Shown: positions 24,282-33,287, counted from the stretch's first letter. The stretch: DNA of 64,000 nt from an uncultured bacterium (GCA_905216195.1 CAJMSX010000006.1:1-64000), one strand, 5' to 3'. A program made the numbers and translations. Notes: a model not told the origin generated them from the letters alone.

Positions 24282-25775
24282 ATGGCAACGATAGCAAAAC
24301 TATTAGCATCTTCTTTGGATGCGCTCAAACAAGTGCAACAGGGTAATGATTTTACGATAATCAGAAGTAGTGACTTATCCCGGATACACATAAAAAGGTT
24401 AGTTGATCATCATTTTCTCAAATCTATCATAAAGGGCTGGTATGTGGTTACCGACCCAAGATCAATGCCGGGTGACAGTACGGCATGGTATGCTTCGTTT
24501 TGGAACTTTATCGCCCGGTATGCAAATGAACGCTACGGCGATGAGTGGTGTTTATCTGCCGAACAATCGTTGTCGATATATACAGGTGCAACCACCATAC
24601 CTAACCAAGTGCTTATAAGAGCGCCTAAAGGTAACGATTATATGGTTCCGTTAATTCCCCCTACTTCTATTTTCAATTTAGGGGCAGAATTGCCCTCGAA
24701 GATTGATGCGAACAATCCGTATAATCTTAACCTCTATACACTGGCGGAAGCTATTATCGTAGCTACGCCTACCATGTATCGCAACGATGCGCTAACGATG
24801 CGGACTGCCCTTGCAATGGTTCATGATAGTTCGGATATTTTGAAGATATTGGTAGATACAGGGCAAACAGTCCGGGCAGGCAGGGTAATTGGCGCATTTC
24901 GTAATATCGGGCGAACGGATATAGCCGATGAAATAGCCGGAACGATGAAACGTATGGGCTATACCATTTCTGAAGAAGACCCCTTTGAAAAGGTGATGGA
25001 AATTCATGTGTCGCAATCTCCCTATGCTGTCCGTTTGCGCTTGATGTGGCAGAATATGAGAGAGGATGTAATTGCTAATTTCACCCGGCTTAAAAGTAAT
25101 CTTTCCGCCAAAGAATTTTTAGAGCGAATGGAAACCCAATACAAATTGGATGCTTATCACTCCTTGTCTATTGAGGGGTATCGGGTTACCGATGAATTAA
25201 TAAACAAGGTAAAAAGCGGTGCATGGAAGCCGGATGGAGAAGATATGGATTCAAAGAGTGCGCTTGCCGCACGTGGTTATTGGCAAGCCTTTCAGGAAGT
25301 CAAAAAGAGCGTATCTGATATTTTTAAAGGTAGCAACAGTGCAGAGGTTACGGAACGGGACTTATCAATATGGCACAGCGAAATGTTTATGCCTTGCGTA
25401 ACGGCAGGTATTATCAAACCATCCGATATTGTCGGTTATCGTTCCCATCAGGTCTATATTCGTAACTCGATGCACACACCTCTGAATCCGGGCGCACTTC
25501 GTGACGCCATGACCACTTTATTTGAATTGCTCAAAGGAGAACCGGAAGCCTGTGTAAGAGCCGTATTAGGACATTTCCTGTTTACTTATATTCATCCTTT
25601 TATGGATGGGAACGGTCGTATCGGGCGGTTCTTAATGAATACTATGTTAGCATCGGGTGGTTACGATTGGTTGATTATTCCGGTGGAAAGGCGGGATGAA
25701 TATATGGCAGCCCTCGAAAAAGCAAGCGTTGATTGCGATATTGTTCCTTTTGTGAGATTTTTGTCGGGTATTTAA
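24282..25775 (+). CDS. Fic-family AMPylase with N-terminal antitoxin-like domain
   Basis: A 497-residue protein. Residues about 1-260 resemble the AbiEi-like/type IV antitoxin winged helix (IIRSSDLSRIHIKRLVDHHF, IKGWYVVTDP, YTLAEAIIVATP). Residues about 270-497 are a Fic domain with the complete active-site motif HPFMDGNGRIGR (438-449). An inhibitory-helix motif [S/T]xxxE[G/N] is present upstream as SLSIEG (294-299), so this is a self-inhibited class II Fic. Such proteins transfer AMP to target side chains; the target is unknown. The AbiEi-like part suggests self-repression at the repeats just upstream. It lies between two tRNA-terminator-like modules, so it may have been a cassette of an island. 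Confidence 0.9.
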   Translation: MATIAKLLASSLDALKQVQQGNDFTIIRSSDLSRIHIKRLVDHHFLKSIIKGWYVVTDPRSMPGDSTAWYASFWNFIARYANERYGDEWCLSAEQSLSIYTGATTIPNQVLIRAPKGNDYMVPLIPPTSIFNLGAELPSKIDANNPYNLNLYTLAEAIIVATPTMYRNDALTMRTALAMVHDSSDILKILVDTGQTVRAGRVIGAFRNIGRTDIADEIAGTMKRMGYTISEEDPFEKVMEIHVSQSPYAVRLRLMWQNMREDVIANFTRLKSNLSAKEFLERMETQYKLDAYHSLSIEGYRVTDELINKVKSGAWKPDGEDMDSKSALAARGYWQAFQEVKKSVSDIFKGSNSAEVTERDLSIWHSEMFMPCVTAGIIKPSDIVGYRSHQVYIRNSMHTPLNPGALRDAMTTLFELLKGEPEACVRAVLGHFLFTYIHPFMDGNGRIGRFLMNTMLASGGYDWLIIPVERRDEYMAALEKASVDCDIVPFVRFLSGI

Positions 25776-25870
25776 TTTAACTCCAGTAAAAAGTCTTTTG
25801 ATACATAAGGGACGGATTTTTCAGTATCAGTGCTTTATCATAGATTGAAGTAATAAATATAATCTTAATC

Positions 25871-25965
25871 TGTAATAGTCAAGACTTATTCTGACAGATG
25901 GTTTACTATCGGGCAAAAAAACTGTCAGATGTCAGTTGCGAAGTTACGCAACTTTCTTCATCTTC
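25871..25965 (-). mobile_element. Solo end of an IS481-type element
   Basis: TGTAATAGTCAAGACTT at 25871, ACTGTCAG and GAAGTTACGCAAC match the right end of the intact element at 35421-36667 in inverted orientation, with scattered differences. No transposase is attached. It stops just before the sigma-factor remnant and probably separated that gene from its promoter. 25776-25870 shows nothing. Confidence 0.7.
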
Positions 25966-25974
25966 ACAACAAGT

Positions 25975-26250
25975 ATGGATATTACAACCATCGAAGCATT
26001 ACAAAACGTTGACCATAAGTATTTTGCAGACGTATTTTTGACCTACTTTGACAAGGTTAAATATCTCTTGATCGGTCTATTAAGATCAGAAAGTGATGTG
26101 GAGGAATTGGTGCAAGATATTTAGGTAAAGTTGTGGATGAACCGTCAATCCATAGACCCCAGTAAAGCATTCAACACCTGATATATATACAATTGTTCGT
26201 AATACATAAACTCCTTAAAACATAAACTGGTCAAAGAAAAGGGCACTATC
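25975..26250 (+). pseudogene. ECF sigma factor remnant
   Basis: From the ATG at 25975 the frame reads HKYFADVFLTYFDKVKYLLI and SDVEELVQDI, the sigma-70 region 2 pattern of Bacteroidota ECF factors, then meets a TAG (26122-26124). After the stop the frame continues VKLWMNRQSIDPSKAFNT, another stop, and a shifted IYTIVRNT. Region 4 is gone. Such sigma factors usually control FecR/SusCD loci; none is adjacent here, so this one is orphaned and dead. Confidence 0.65.
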
Positions 26251-26321
26251 CACAAAATTGTGTAAATGGAAAACAGGCAAGATTTTCCCGCAAGACTGAA
26301 ACAATAAAAAAAGTCCCACAA

Positions 26322-27728
26322 GGGAGTGTAAATTAAACTGTGTCACGGTTTCTTTTCAAAGCACCAAAATTATTTTTTCTTTTCGAAAGCCTCTCACAAA
26401 ACCCGAGGTTTTTGAAAAGGAAAAATAATTCTCATTAAGCTTACTCAGGGAACAAAGCTAATCTGTCTTGAAAAATAATAGCCATTTGCTGAGCCGTTTT
26501 TCCCCACTCCGCCAATGGCATAGTCCACTTCTTCCTGATATTCCTGTACGCCAGATACACCAACTTTTCCAGAGCGGTGTCATTTGTAAATACACCCTTG
26601 TTTTTAGTGACCTTACGCACCTGGCGGTGATATCCCTCAACCGTATTGGTTGTATAAATCAATTTCCTGATGGGAGCTGTAAACTGAAAATAGGCAGATA
26701 ATTTATCCCAGTTGTCTTGCCATGACTTAACGACAACCGGATACTGTTCACCCCATTTCTCCTCCAGGTTCAACAGTTCACTTTCAGCAGTTTCCTTGTT
26801 TACCGCCTGATAGATTATTTTCAGGTCTGCGATAAATTCTTTCTGGTTTTTGCTGGCCACATACTTCACAGAGTTACGCACCTGGTGAACGATACAGCTT
26901 TGGATGACGGTTTGGGGATAGATGCTGTTGATGGCTTCTGCAAAGCCTTTAAGGTTGTCGATGCAAGCAATCAGGATATCATTAACTCCTCTGTTCTGAA
27001 GGTCAGTAAGCACCGAAAGCCAGAAGTTGGCTCCTTCACTTTTAGAGATGTACATTCCCAGCAGTTCTTTATAGCCGTCCCGATTGATGCCCAATACATT
27101 GTAAATGGCACGGCTTACCGGACGATTTTTATCATCCATGACTTTGTAGTGGATGGCATCCAGCCAAACGATGGGGTAAACAGGTTCGAGCATCCGGGAT
27201 TTCCAGGATTGTAGCTCCGGAAGGATACGGTCGGTGATGGCACTGATGGTGTCGGCGGAGATGCGGTTGACAAGGTTGGTTTCTATCCAGTCGCTGATCT
27301 GACGGGTGCTGTTGCCAAGTGCATAGAGGCCGATTATTTTATCGGCAACGCCTTCGGCAAGGATGGTTTCACGCTTTTTGATGAATTGGGGGCTGAAACT
27401 GCCTTCACGGTCGCGGGGGGTGTTTACGGTTACTTTGCCTAAGGAGGTCTGGACCTGTTTGGACATGTGACCGTTGCGACGATTCCCTAGCAGGCGTTCA
27501 TCTTCGTCTAAATGGACATCCATTTCACCCTCAAGGGCTGCGTTCAGTAGGTTTTCCAGTAAAGGGGCAAATACTCCGTCTTTACCTAATAGAGGCTTGC
27601 CGTTACGAAGTTGTTCTAAAGCCTGATTTTGAAATGACTTGAAATCAAATTCTTCCATAATAAAATAAACTGGGGTTAAAGGTAATTATTATTTTTTGCT
27701 TACCTGACACAGTTTATTTTGCAGTCTC
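26322..27728 (-). mobile_element. IS256-type insertion sequence with 8-bp target duplication
   Basis: The 1407-bp element has terminal inverted repeats of about 24 bp (left start GGGAGTGTAAATTAAACTG, right end reading GAGACTGCAAAATAAACTG inward; 20 of 24 positions agree). It is flanked by the direct repeat TCCCACAA (26314-26321 and 27729-27736), matching the 8-9 bp duplications of this family. It landed inside the terminator hairpin of module copy B. The single transposase gene is intact. Confidence 0.85.
26441..27658 (-). CDS. IS256-family (Mutator-like) transposase
   Basis: A full-length 405-residue DDE transposase. The catalytic residues are visible as Asp167 (VWLDAIHYKV), Asp234 (ILIACIDNLKGF) and Glu341 (YTTNTVEGYHRQ). 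The N-terminus (NALLEGEMDVHLDEDE-like, here NAALEGEMDVHL) and the C-terminal AYRNIRKKWTMPLAEWGKT are typical. Nothing is truncated, so the element may be active. It is transcribed opposite to the Fic gene. Confidence 0.93.
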   Translation of the reverse strand: MEEFDFKSFQNQALEQLRNGKPLLGKDGVFAPLLENLLNAALEGEMDVHLDEDERLLGNRRNGHMSKQVQTSLGKVTVNTPRDREGSFSPQFIKKRETILAEGVADKIIGLYALGNSTRQISDWIETNLVNRISADTISAITDRILPELQSWKSRMLEPVYPIVWLDAIHYKVMDDKNRPVSRAIYNVLGINRDGYKELLGMYISKSEGANFWLSVLTDLQNRGVNDILIACIDNLKGFAEAINSIYPQTVIQSCIVHQVRNSVKYVASKNQKEFIADLKIIYQAVNKETAESELLNLEEKWGEQYPVVVKSWQDNWDKLSAYFQFTAPIRKLIYTTNTVEGYHRQVRKVTKNKGVFTNDTALEKLVYLAYRNIRKKWTMPLAEWGKTAQQMAIIFQDRLALFPE

Positions 27729-27818
27729 TCCCACAATGTTGATATTGCAGGACTTGTCTCTTTTTTGTCGCCGTTTGGCGTATCTTCCAGTGATCCAGGC
27801 GGGGTTTTAACCGCCAGC
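27729..27818 (-). repeat. tRNA-terminator-like module, copy B (split by the IS)
   Basis: This contains GCAGGACTTG, CTTTTTTGTCGCCGTTTGGC and a GGCGG/CCGCC hairpin around GTTTTAA (27798-27815), matching copy A and the tRNA-Lys flank. The other half of its hairpin (AAAAAAAGTCCCACAA) lies left of the IS256 element at 26306-26321. Its orientation is the same as copies A and C. Confidence 0.6.
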
Positions 27819-28113
27819 ATCTATCTTACTAATCTTCAAATCCTTTCTAAACTGTCACCCTCGTACCGTAACGATTTAGTAACGTTCTACAGGCATCAAC
27901 TGGCAATGAATTGACTTCTGGTTCCTGCTTTGTTTCATGAGCAAATATAGGGAAAATTTGAATTATATTAAACAATTATCTTAAAAATAAATATCACTTA
28001 TCTATCCTTCATTTGATATTTAGCAATAACTTAATATTGATATAAATACAACTTCGTCATCAATTTATTATAGATTCAGAAAACAATCTTTCTTGTCTGT
28101 TTTTTAAGTATTC
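27819..28113. other. Non-coding stretch
   Basis: No convincing gene. A minus-strand TATATTTG box (27943-27950) fits a -7 element and would drive a short transcript into module copy B. The remainder is AT-rich without visible repeats. Confidence 0.3.
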
Positions 28114-28446
28114 TTATCGAGAAAGCATCTCTGCCAATTTAGATAAAACAGTTTCTTTAACTGCTTTCTGCCCACACCTATTAAGTTCTTTGTCACATTG
28201 AGCAATCTCATCAATACAGGATTGTCCCAATTTTTTGTCTTCTTCTGTATGATAACCTTTTGTCAACTGATCAAGTACCATGCAGTTTACAATATCAAGA
28301 TATTGATTTCTTAATCTCATAATTTCCATAATGCGTCCCGTTAAGTCAACCTTAGAAACAAACTCTTTACATAATCGAATACGTTTATCGCGGAGTGCTG
28401 CCATTTCTGCACCAATGTTCGCTATATCTTTTAAATGATCAAACAT
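28114..28446 (-). CDS. Hypothetical helical protein
   Basis: A 110-residue soluble protein, predicted all-helical and rich in Lys, Glu and Leu (IANIGAEMAALRDKRIRLCK, MRLRNQYLDIVNCMVLDQL, IDEIAQCDKELNRCGQKAVK). Four Cys residues are spread without a metal-binding spacing. It is open from a good ATG to TAA, and codon use looks natural. I do not recognise the family. It lies downstream of the RhuM pseudogene with a hairpin between, in accessory DNA. Confidence 0.55.
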   Translation of the reverse strand: MFDHLKDIANIGAEMAALRDKRIRLCKEFVSKVDLTGRIMEIMRLRNQYLDIVNCMVLDQLTKGYHTEEDKKLGQSCIDEIAQCDKELNRCGQKAVKETVLSKLAEMLSR

Positions 28447-28547
28447 AATTTAGTTCGTATTACCTTTTTCTAATTTATCTATAAAAATTCTATTGCGAGT
28501 CTTTGCTCTTTCAAGCAAGTCCGAATATTTTATTATTTCAGTAAATC

Positions 28548-28594
28548 ACAGGGACGTGTCCTATGAGCTATTATTCTCTAAAATACGTCCCTGT
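28548..28594. repeat. Second type of REP-like hairpin
   Basis: ACAGGGACGT (28548-28557) and ACGTCCCTGT (28585-28594) form a perfect 10-bp stem around a 27-nt loop. The GGGAC core resembles RAYT-type REP palindromes but differs from the 4228 family. It could also end the RhuM transcript. Confidence 0.5.
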
Positions 28595-28600
28595 ACTTTA

Positions 28601-29614
28601 TTAATCCTTTAATTTCTTTTTCAATTCATTGTCAAAATCCGACTCAAATAAACGATCCTGCACAATGCGATATTTCTCAAATTCATTTTCCGCAAACTCT
28701 TTTGCAAATAAAGCAGTCACCTTTCCACAATCCTGTAAAATATCCCGCTCATCTGCTTCCAGAAACTTATCCAAACGTTTTGCCCAATCCTCCATCGTCA
28801 TCGGAATATGCCTTTTCGCCCGGTCTTCCGCCAAATCCAGATAAGCATTGACAATACGTCCTAAAGATTCTAATTCCATTTCAGTCAGGTAGTTTTTCGC
28901 TACTGAGACATCCGTTTTGACAATCTTCCCGTCAGGACTATTTTCCTAGGTTGTCAAGCCCATATGCTCTTTTTCCGCATTTGCACGCTCCACAATCAAT
29001 TCCGCCGCCGTATGCCCGTGAATAGCAAAATGAAGTTTATTCTGGACCTTGGCAAAGAATTGCTTAGTCAAAGGAGAATCTTTGGAATAATCCATGGCCG
29101 TAGCATAAATATCGGTAATCTTTTGGTAAAACCGCCGCTCACTCAAACGGATTTCCCGGATTTCAGCCAGCAAATGTTCAAAATAATCCTCACTCAGAAA
29201 AGTGCCGTTTTCCATCCTTTTCCGGTCGATAACATATCCCCGGATCGCGTAATCTCTCAACACAGAAGTCGCCCACTGCCGGAAAGCTGTTGCCCGTTTG
29301 CTATTTACCCGGTAACCTACTGCAATGATGGCATCCAGATTATAATGCTTGGTCTTATAACTTTTCCCATCGGAGGCAGTTACCGAGAATTCCTCGGTAA
29401 CTGAACTTTCATCCAATTCTTTCTCTTTGAAAATATTTTTTAAATGCAGGGATATATTATCAGTAGAACAATCAAACAGGGCGGCCATTAATTTTTGACT
29501 CAACCAAATAGTATCATTTTGCACTCGTACCTCTATCCCACCTTCTTTCATCTGATTCGTAAAAATCAGAAATTCTGCCGTACTGTTGCGGATTTGAAGT
29601 TTCTTGTTCGTCAT
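28601..29614 (-). pseudogene. RhuM-family protein gene with one amber codon
   Basis: Starting at MTNKKLQIRNSTAEF (29614) the frame runs 338 codons, the normal RhuM length, but is cut by a TAG at 28946-28948. The residues around it are HMGLTT-stop-ENSPDGKI, where the family has GLTTW, so a TGG to TAG change is likely. The first part has a RhuM/Bro-like DNA-binding region (VQNDTIWLSQKLMAALFDCS, NISLHLKNIF) and YNLDAIIAVGYRVNSKRATA. The rest carries the helical C-terminus. RhuM proteins ride on mobile islands; their function is unclear. Confidence 0.8.
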
Positions 29615-29973
29615 GGTACACAATTGAGAGTATAAAGATACAAAATTTATCAATCCTCTAAAAGGATATTTGATAACAGGCTTATAGTTTAACTTATTAT
29701 ACCCTCCAAACAAATCACATAAACTCTCATTCACTGAAATAGCCCTAAGATATGTTCTCCCGGTTTACTACGTTTTACCCTTTATCGCTCCATGTGAAAA
29801 TAGTCTGCCGGAATTTCCGACTTACCGTATCTTACTGTAAATTATCCTCTTTGAATATATTCCCAATGTATCCAATAACGATGCTTCGTCTTTTACCGGA
29901 TAAGGATGTCATCTATTCCTATTTCACTCATATATTTGCAGCACACAGTAAATCAAAATATTAGGACCGGATT

Positions 29974-30009
29974 CGGTGGACTAAAATCCGGACGGAATTA
30001 AGTCCACCG
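29974..30009 (-). terminator. Inverted repeat after the TPR-DUF2971 gene
   Basis: CGGTGGACT (29974-29982) pairs with AGTCCACCG (30001-30009), with TCCG/CGGA pairing inside. It lies 35 bp past the stop codon at 30045. There is no T tract. The rest of 29615-30044 holds no gene. Confidence 0.4.
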
Positions 30010-30044
30010 ATTTCCCTGTAGCCACAACTTATAATGAAAGAATA

Positions 30045-31517
30045 CTATCGATAAGGAAGATGTGAAATTATAATTTCTGGCGCATTAACTTCGTAGCTAT
30101 AGTAAAAATTCGATGCCCATTCGTTTACCTTCTCGACTTTGGGGCCTAAAGTAATTTGCTTTACTATCTTTTTTATTGGCACAAGCTCTATATAAACTCG
30201 CGGAGGAACTACATCTTGATCATATTTCTTTTTAAACTCAATTCCTTTTACTACCAGCCGTACTTCATTTTCGTTTTTATAGGCATCGCTTTTAAATAAA
30301 AAAGCAATACTATTCAGATGTTTTTCCAAAGAAACTTTATTCTTTTTGTAAGACTTTACTTTCTTTTTCAATTCTATCATTAACTTCCTCAGTGACTCGC
30401 TATTATTTGAATTTGGAAGATAAAAATTAGTTAATCCATTTTCTAAATAAACTACCCAATAAAAGTTTATGTCACTCTCGTACTTAAGGTAATCTTCCTC
30501 TCCTTTCGGCAGAGAATTATTGATATCTTTAATAAATTCCTGCGTATGTATAGTAATAGAACATCCTTTAGCTTCGACTTTCTCTTCTTTTCCATAAAAC
30601 CGCCACATATTTAAGTCATCATATTTATCTTTAGTCACAAAACTACCAATAAACGGTTTTGGGGAAAAATTTTCGGACCGCACACAATCATAGCAAGAAG
30701 TATAAGGCTTATACTCTAAAAAATTAAAGAATTCTTTGCCTTCAGAAGGATCGTTCATAAAATTTCCTTCGGATAATCTAAATCTACTCTTATCAAGTAT
30801 CAAACTTTTAAGTACCAATAGACTGGTATAATGTGTGATACAGTCCTCGTTTATAAGCAACAGATTCTTAATTTTAGTGACTATATCTGCAATAGCAGAA
30901 AGTTCTTTATCGTTTAATTCATCAATCTGTTCTATATAATAACTTGCATACTTTGTCCATTTATCGTTCTCACTCTCCGTAAGTTCAATAAATTTTTCAA
31001 AATCCTGCTTAGCTCCAACTAAATCAATATTATATTCTTTTTTTGCTACTCCTCTATTAAAGTATGCATTTGCATATTCCGGATCAATATCGATAGCTTT
31101 ATTATAGTATTCAATCGCTTCGTCATATTTTTTTATGGCCCTCAAAACAGATCCTTTAATAACATAAGCATTTGCCAAATAATCCGGATTGAGCTTAATA
31201 ACAGTATTATAGTCTTCTATCGCTTTATCATATTCTTTTTTACCGATCCATGCAAAAGCTCTATTATAAAATGCTAACGTATAATTTTGATTGATTTCAA
31301 TAGCTTTATTATAATCGGCAATTGCATTATCATAGTCTTTTTGCTCATACCTTACATTTCCTCTCCATATGTATAAATCAGCAGCAGCATCCTTTTCTTT
31401 TTTCTCTATTATTGCTTCTATTTGTTCATCAGAAAGCAAATCTACAATTTCTTCAAACTTTCCTTCGGTAAAAAGTTTTGCCACACTTTCACGAAGATTT
31501 GTTGTATTTATTTCCAT
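30045..31517 (-). CDS. TPR repeat protein with a DUF2971 domain
   Basis: A 490-residue soluble protein. Residues about 45-190 are four TPR-type helix pairs (YDNAIADYNKAIEINQNYTL, YDKAIEDYNTVIKLNPDY, YDEAIEYYNKAIDIDPEYAN). Residues about 220-480 form a DUF2971 domain: ITHYTSLLVLKSLI, NFMNDPSEGKEFF, FIGSFVTKDKYDDLNMWRFYG. DUF2971 is of unknown function and often occurs in accessory DNA. It follows the radical SAM gene by 104 bp on the same strand with a hairpin between, so it may be a third gene of the peptide cluster or an unrelated neighbour. Confidence 0.8.
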   Translation of the reverse strand: MEINTTNLRESVAKLFTEGKFEEIVDLLSDEQIEAIIEKKEKDAAADLYIWRGNVRYEQKDYDNAIADYNKAIEINQNYTLAFYNRAFAWIGKKEYDKAIEDYNTVIKLNPDYLANAYVIKGSVLRAIKKYDEAIEYYNKAIDIDPEYANAYFNRGVAKKEYNIDLVGAKQDFEKFIELTESENDKWTKYASYYIEQIDELNDKELSAIADIVTKIKNLLLINEDCITHYTSLLVLKSLILDKSRFRLSEGNFMNDPSEGKEFFNFLEYKPYTSCYDCVRSENFSPKPFIGSFVTKDKYDDLNMWRFYGKEEKVEAKGCSITIHTQEFIKDINNSLPKGEEDYLKYESDINFYWVVYLENGLTNFYLPNSNNSESLRKLMIELKKKVKSYKKNKVSLEKHLNSIAFLFKSDAYKNENEVRLVVKGIEFKKKYDQDVVPPRVYIELVPIKKIVKQITLGPKVEKVNEWASNFYYSYEVNAPEIIISHLPYR

Positions 31518-31581
31518 ACTTATGTAAGATTGAATATAAAATTTTGGATATCTTTTCGCTTGGTCTTACCAATATAAAAGA

Positions 31582-31608
31582 TTCAGACAAAATACTTTTT
31601 TGTCAGAA
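31582..31608 (-). terminator. Hairpin between maturase and TPR-DUF2971 genes
   Basis: TTCAGACAAAA (31582-31592) pairs with TTTTGTCAGAA (31598-31608) with one mismatch around a 5-nt loop, ending 13 nt beyond the maturase stop. It is an attenuator or terminator candidate. Confidence 0.45.
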
Positions 31609-31621
31609 CAAATCGCTGACA

Positions 31622-33100
31622 TTAATCATTCATTTGCTTCTTTTTCCATTCAAGCAATAATTCTTTATTGAATTTTGCAATTTCACAAAAATACTCATTA
31701 ACTGCTAAAGGATCACCTATAGGGCTTTCGTTTGCATTCCTAACCATACACATAGTACAATATTCTTTATCAGCACATTGAAGACATTTAGGGAAGTCAT
31801 GCTTACGCAAGTTTCTTAAATATCTGACTTTCTCAGAATTATCCCAAATATCCTGAAGCGAGGCTTTTTTTACATTTCCAACAACATAATCTTGCCAGCC
31901 AGCACACGGATAGACATTCCCGTTTTCTGCTATGCATATAGAAGAATTACAAACACTACAAACAAAATCGTCAGACGTAATATTTTTTTTCTTTTCTGCC
32001 TCCCTTTCCGTTTGCTCTAAATAATTTGTATCATTTGCCACCTTATTGTTAATGAGTTCTTTTACTTCATTAATTGACAAACGGCAATTTAGATTTTTCG
32101 TTGTATGATTATATCTTGCTATGATAACATAATCATCTCCTACATGAATCTTATGCTTTTCTGCCCATTCTACAACATCATTATAGCAATTTTTATTGGG
32201 CTTCATTATGGGACAACTTATTTGTAAAGGAATATCATTCTCAACCAATTTTAAAATCGCATTCCTTGTTCTTTCAAAACTTCCCCTCATTTGAGTTATC
32301 TCATCATGTACCCTGGGATTCATAGAATATAGTGAGACTTGGACACCTAAAAGAGGGTTTGCCCTCATTTCTTGGATTGTTCTGTCATCAAGCAGTGTTA
32401 AATTACTAAGGACATTTACTGAAAAATCGTATTCCCTGCATTTTCTTAAAAAATCACAAAAGTTTTTGTGCAACATTGGCTCACCCCCACTTAACGTCAA
32501 ATGCAACAACTTCATATCCCTACATTGTCTCAGAACATCATAAAATAAATCAGAATCAATATTATTTATTTTATTCTCATGAGGAATATAACAATGTATA
32601 CATCTTTCATTACACTTACTTGTAATCTCTATATGCAGGTTGGTAAGCTGAGCTTTGCCTTTAAAGTGTTCTTCTAAAAAATCCTGTGTAGATTTTTCGG
32701 GATAAACAATAGCTGAAGAAAAATTCTCTTTTATTATTTCCGGCTCTAATGTATTATATGAAAACCTAATGTCTTTTCCCTCACACTCCTGTAATGTTTC
32801 TCCGGACACAATAAATCCATCTTGTTCAAGCATACAATAAAACTCTTGGGCATCATCTTTGATTACTTTAATATCTACACCTGTAAATTGCTTACATATT
32901 TTTTCTGCAAGCTCATTAAGACTTTGTGGCTTTCTATTTAAAACAGAAAAGAAAATTGCCCCACTTTCTGATAGAATTTTATCTCCAATGTGATTTTCAT
33001 TACTACCTATTTTTTTATATCCGAAATTTCTATTATCGGTTATATATCCAAAGGAACCGTAATTTCTGAATATAACATTAGATCTTTGCTTGAAAAACAT
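31622..33100 (-). CDS. Radical SAM/SPASM peptide maturase with fused leader-binding domain
   Basis: A 492-residue enzyme. Residues about 40-105 look like a PqqD/RRE leader-peptide-binding domain (GAIFFSVLNRKPQSLNELAE, EFYCMLEQDGFIV). The radical SAM core starts at about 150 with CNERCIHC (Cys163, 167, 170, the CxxxCxxC cluster motif) and LLHLTLSGGEPMLH. The C-terminus is a Cys-rich SPASM domain (CSVCNSSICIAENGNVYPCAGW, then a CLQCADKEYCTMC stretch) for auxiliary Fe-S clusters. This build is typical of enzymes that install thioether or carbon-carbon links in ribosomal peptides. A short precursor gene lies 70 bp upstream. No transporter or protease gene is adjacent. Confidence 0.9.
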   Translation of the reverse strand: MFFKQRSNVIFRNYGSFGYITDNRNFGYKKIGSNENHIGDKILSESGAIFFSVLNRKPQSLNELAEKICKQFTGVDIKVIKDDAQEFYCMLEQDGFIVSGETLQECEGKDIRFSYNTLEPEIIKENFSSAIVYPEKSTQDFLEEHFKGKAQLTNLHIEITSKCNERCIHCYIPHENKINNIDSDLFYDVLRQCRDMKLLHLTLSGGEPMLHKNFCDFLRKCREYDFSVNVLSNLTLLDDRTIQEMRANPLLGVQVSLYSMNPRVHDEITQMRGSFERTRNAILKLVENDIPLQISCPIMKPNKNCYNDVVEWAEKHKIHVGDDYVIIARYNHTTKNLNCRLSINEVKELINNKVANDTNYLEQTEREAEKKKNITSDDFVCSVCNSSICIAENGNVYPCAGWQDYVVGNVKKASLQDIWDNSEKVRYLRNLRKHDFPKCLQCADKEYCTMCMVRNANESPIGDPLAVNEYFCEIAKFNKELLLEWKKKQMND

Positions 33101-33120
33101 AACAGTATACTTTAAATAAT

Positions 33121-33157
33121 CAGGCGACGAGTCTTAATTACTTAATATCGTCGCCTG
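33121..33157 (-). terminator. Attenuator hairpin between precursor and maturase
   Basis: CAGGCGACGA (33121-33130) and TCGTCGCCTG (33148-33157) make a perfect 10-bp stem around a 17-nt loop, placed between the precursor stop and the maturase start. No T run follows, so a partial terminator or message-stabilising structure is likely, giving more peptide than enzyme. Confidence 0.6.
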
Positions 33158-33170
33158 TTCAAATTGTTAA

Positions 33171-33287
33171 TTAACGTCCCCCTGGCTTTGGTGGATTACA
33201 GGGCCTTCCACTTGGCTTGCTGTTTGGACGACATTCTGCCATCAATACAGTACTTTGTGCCAAAACTTTAGGTTTTTCGTAAATCAT
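33171..33287 (-). CDS. Short ribosomal-peptide (RiPP) precursor
   Basis: A 38-residue open frame, ATG at 33285-33287 and TAA at 33171-33173. It is preceded by a strong AAGGAGG (33296-33302) eight bases before the ATG, which is unusual in Bacteroidales and decides the start. The leader reads MIYEKPKVLAQSTVLM; the tail from about residue 17 is rich in Pro, Gly, Lys and Arg, with Cys19 and Cys30 and the end KPGGR. A YxKPKV start is common among leaders of radical-SAM-modified peptides. It is followed by a hairpin and the maturase gene. Modification of the two Cys residues to thioethers is a hypothesis. I found no second precursor. Confidence 0.75.
   Translation of the reverse strand: MIYEKPKVLAQSTVLMAECRPNSKPSGRPCNPPKPGGR

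Noticed and set aside
2069..28948. Alternative genetic code with TAG as a sense codon
   Set aside because: TAG ends an intact housekeeping gene (the flippase, 55331-55333), so the standard code is used and the internal TAGs are mutations.
29752..29964. A 70-codon plus-strand frame between RhuM and the TPR gene
   Set aside because: Low-complexity, Phe/Tyr-rich sequence without start signals or motif.
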